Assembly: GCA_029260825.1 (NCBI GenBank)
Contig: JAJDCM010000132.1
Location: forward strand, 1 to 64,000
Direction of reading: 5' to 3'
DNA length: 64,000 bases
DNA from: Planctomycetota bacterium
Lineage (GTDB): Bacteria > Planctomycetota > JACOTG01 > JAJDCM01
The number at the start of each line of letters is the position of its first letter. Position 1 is the stretch's first letter. The position numbers and the translations under genes are program-made. Positions 62,267-64,000 of this stretch are shown one piece after another. Under the pieces are notes generated by a model. It did no database searches. It saw only the letters and a list, made by a program, of their open reading frames with translations, and was not told the origin of the DNA.

Positions 62267-64000
62267 ATGAATCTACCACGATTGTCCAAGGCGACCTTCG
62301 AGGTTATTGCCGCGGCGGGAAAGCTCAGCAATGAGTCCGGACATCACTTCTTGGGAGTCGAGCACCTCTTCGTGGAACTCGCTCGAGATCCATCCAGCAC
62401 CCTGGCGAAGACCCTCTCCAAATACACGATCGATCAGGCGATTATCAGCTCCATGCTCCCTGCCAAAGTTGACGAACAGGGAACAAGGGCCTGGGGTGAA
62501 GAGCTCATCTACACCCCTCGCTCTCACAAAGTTCTTCAACTGGCCGGGAAAATCGCCGGGCAAAAAGATCAGGGGAACGTGGAGCCACGCCACGTGGTTG
62601 AGGCCATTTTTCGGGAAGGTCGAAGCGTACCCCTGCGCGTCCTTCGGGCCAAAGGTGTGGACCCGGTCGGCATTCAGGTCGAGCTCGATGACACTCCCGA
62701 GCCAACGGAAAACCCGACCCCGTACCTCGATCGATTCGGTCGAGACATCACCGCCCTTGCTCGATCAGGTTCCCTCACTCCGGTCATCGGGAGGAAAAAA
62801 GAGATCAATCTCCTCTCCCAGGTCCTCCTCCGGAAGAACAAGAACAATCCGGTCCTGACCGGCGATGCGGGAGTCGGCAAGACCGCGGTGGTAGAAGGAT
62901 TCGCCCAGTCTCTGGTTGACCCGGCGTGCCCCGAGCCTCTCCGAAAATGTCGAATTGTCGAGTTATCGATCACCAGCATCGTGGCCGGAACGAAGTTTCG
63001 GGGAGAATTCGAAGAACGAATGGTGAACATCAAGGACGAAGCAAGCAGCGACCCCAACATCATCTTGTTCCTGGATGAACTTCACACCATCGTCGGAGCG
63101 GGCTCCACCGGCACCGATTCCCTTGATGTCTCCAACATCCTGAAGCCGGAACTGGCAAGAGGAACCCTCCGCTGCATCGGCGCAACAACCATCAGTGAGT
63201 ACCGCAAGACGATCGAGCGGGATGCCGCCCTGGATCGCCGCTTCGAGAAGATCCTGGTCGAGGAACCAAATCGAGCGGATGCACTACAAATCCTCCAGGG
63301 AGTCTCGACGTCGCTGGAGGTTCATCATCAGGTCAAGATCAATCCGGATGCCATCGAAGCGGCTCTGGATCTGACCGTCCGCCACCTCCCGGATCGCCGT
63401 CTTCCCGACAAGGCAATCGATGCGCTGGATCAGTCCTGCGCACGGCGAAGGCTCCAGACACTGTGCTCTCCTGAATCCGATACCGAATGCTCCACGAATC
63501 CTCTGCCCATCGAGGCAAAAGATGTTACTCGCACCGTTTCCCAGTGGACCGGCATTCCTCTCGAGCGATTGACAAGCGACGCCAAAGACGCCCTGCTGAA
63601 CGTTGAGGCCGAGCTGCAAAAGCTTGTGGTCGGTCAGGACGAGGCTGTATCGGCGGTATCCAGAGCGATCGTCACCGCTCGCGCCGGTCTTGCCGCCCCC
63701 AATCGACCCATCGGGGTGTTTCTCTTCATGGGCCCGACGGGGGTAGGCAAGACAGAACTGGCGCGGAGTCTGGCCAAGGTGCTTTTTTCCGACGAAAAAC
63801 GACTGGTACGGTTCGACTGCTCCGAGTTCTCCGAACCTCACGGAATTGCCAAGCTGATCGGGGCGCCCCCCGGATACGTGGGGTATGAGGAAGAAGGACT
63901 GCTGATCAGCGCCCTTCGCACTCATCCTCACTCGATCGTTCTGTTTGACGAGATCGAGAAGGCTCATCCCCAGCTCTTCGATCTCTTTCTTCAGATCTTC
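62267..64000 (+). CDS. ClpA/ClpC-like AAA+ ATPase subunit, cut by the window end
   Basis: 578 codons seen; it starts at ATG 62267 with AGGA eight bases upstream and runs off the end without a stop. The N-domain (about 1-150) has ESGHHFLGVEHLFVELARD and PRHVVEAIF. AAA1: GDAGVGKTA (Walker A), ILFLDELHTIVGAG (Walker B), CIGATTISEYRK, DAALDRRFEKI. AAA2: FMGPTGVGKTELARSL, APPGYVGYEEEG, VLFDEIEKAHP. Between the AAA1 end (DKAIDALDQSCARR) and TVSQWTGIPLERL there are only about 30 residues, so the long coiled M-domain of ClpB/ClpV is absent, favouring ClpA-type. It unfolds substrates for a protease or remodelling partner. The adjacent FHA protein may be a client adaptor. Confidence 0.9.
   Translation, partial: MNLPRLSKATFEVIAAAGKLSNESGHHFLGVEHLFVELARDPSSTLAKTLSKYTIDQAIISSMLPAKVDEQGTRAWGEELIYTPRSHKVLQLAGKIAGQKDQGNVEPRHVVEAIFREGRSVPLRVLRAKGVDPVGIQVELDDTPEPTENPTPYLDRFGRDITALARSGSLTPVIGRKKEINLLSQVLLRKNKNNPVLTGDAGVGKTAVVEGFAQSLVDPACPEPLRKCRIVELSITSIVAGTKFRGEFEERMVNIKDEASSDPNIILFLDELHTIVGAGSTGTDSLDVSNILKPELARGTLRCIGATTISEYRKTIERDAALDRRFEKILVEEPNRADALQILQGVSTSLEVHHQVKINPDAIEAALDLTVRHLPDRRLPDKAIDALDQSCARRRLQTLCSPESDTECSTNPLPIEAKDVTRTVSQWTGIPLERLTSDAKDALLNVEAELQKLVVGQDEAVSAVSRAIVTARAGLAAPNRPIGVFLFMGPTGVGKTELARSLAKVLFSDEKRLVRFDCSEFSEPHGIAKLIGAPPGYVGYEEEGLLISALRTHPHSIVLFDEIEKAHPQLFDLFLQIF

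Noticed and set aside
1-64000. tRNA, rRNA, transposase or prophage genes
   Set aside because: I looked for TPsiC-like loops, rRNA segments, terminal inverted repeats and integrase or transposase motifs and found none I could support.

Overview
The window is 64 kb of a chromosome-like, gene-dense sequence (moderately GC-rich by eye; I computed no value). It has about 45 protein genes on both strands and no rRNA, tRNA, CRISPR array or insertion sequence that I can recognise. Most products carry signal peptides or lipoboxes. Together with an RND efflux operon, an outer-membrane factor and two beta-barrel-like proteins ending in Phe, this points to a diderm bacterium. Several traits suggest Planctomycetota or a neighbouring deep-branching phylum: PQQ-type beta-propellers, a sigma factor of the TIGR02999 kind next to a Ser/Thr kinase with a formylglycine-generating-enzyme-like tail, BlaI/M56 with HEAT repeats, and large surface proteins with shared C-terminal domains. 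That placement is inference, not proof.

Layout. 1-11200: PQQ propeller fused to a lipoprotein-carrier-like domain, beta-helix surface protein, di-haem cytochrome c peroxidase-like protein, CBM9-like protein and two tandem lipase-like lipoproteins. 11500-17560: tripartite RND efflux operon (adaptor, pump, outer-membrane factor). 17600-28220: DUF4105 membrane protein, two related outer-membrane proteins, a broken ECF sigma factor, DUF5694 protein, Tat-exported class V aminotransferase, MATE exporter, coiled-coil protein and K+ channel. 28560-37840: DUF4136 lipoprotein, M48 protease with TPRs, DUF1801 protein, class C beta-lactamase-like hydrolase, TolB/LamG-like protein, BlaI repressor, M56/HEAT sensor and GNAT acetyltransferase. 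37850-45115: TPR-redoxin, surface protein, and a sigma factor-Ser/Thr kinase pair. 45230-56030: DUF885 lipoprotein, second PQQ propeller, HEFFH protein, a 22-copy AGTC microsatellite, TPR-esterase-like protein, collagenase-like M9 protein and secretin-N-like protein. 56280-64000: flavin disulfide reductase, a deiodinase-like gene with an in-frame TGA (predicted selenoprotein), a 16-cysteine repeat protein, lectin-like protein, HELGH membrane protein, FHA protein, and a ClpA-like ATPase cut by the window end.

The most notable item is at 57753-58604. It is an iodothyronine-deiodinase-family lipoprotein in which TGA sits exactly at the selenocysteine position of the family (FGSYT-U-PPF). A short hairpin with a bulged U and an AGGCU loop follows at the distance expected of a bacterial SECIS. 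A pyridine nucleotide-disulfide reductase lies directly upstream and a secreted Cys-rich protein converges from downstream, so this end of the window may be a thiol/selenol redox neighbourhood.
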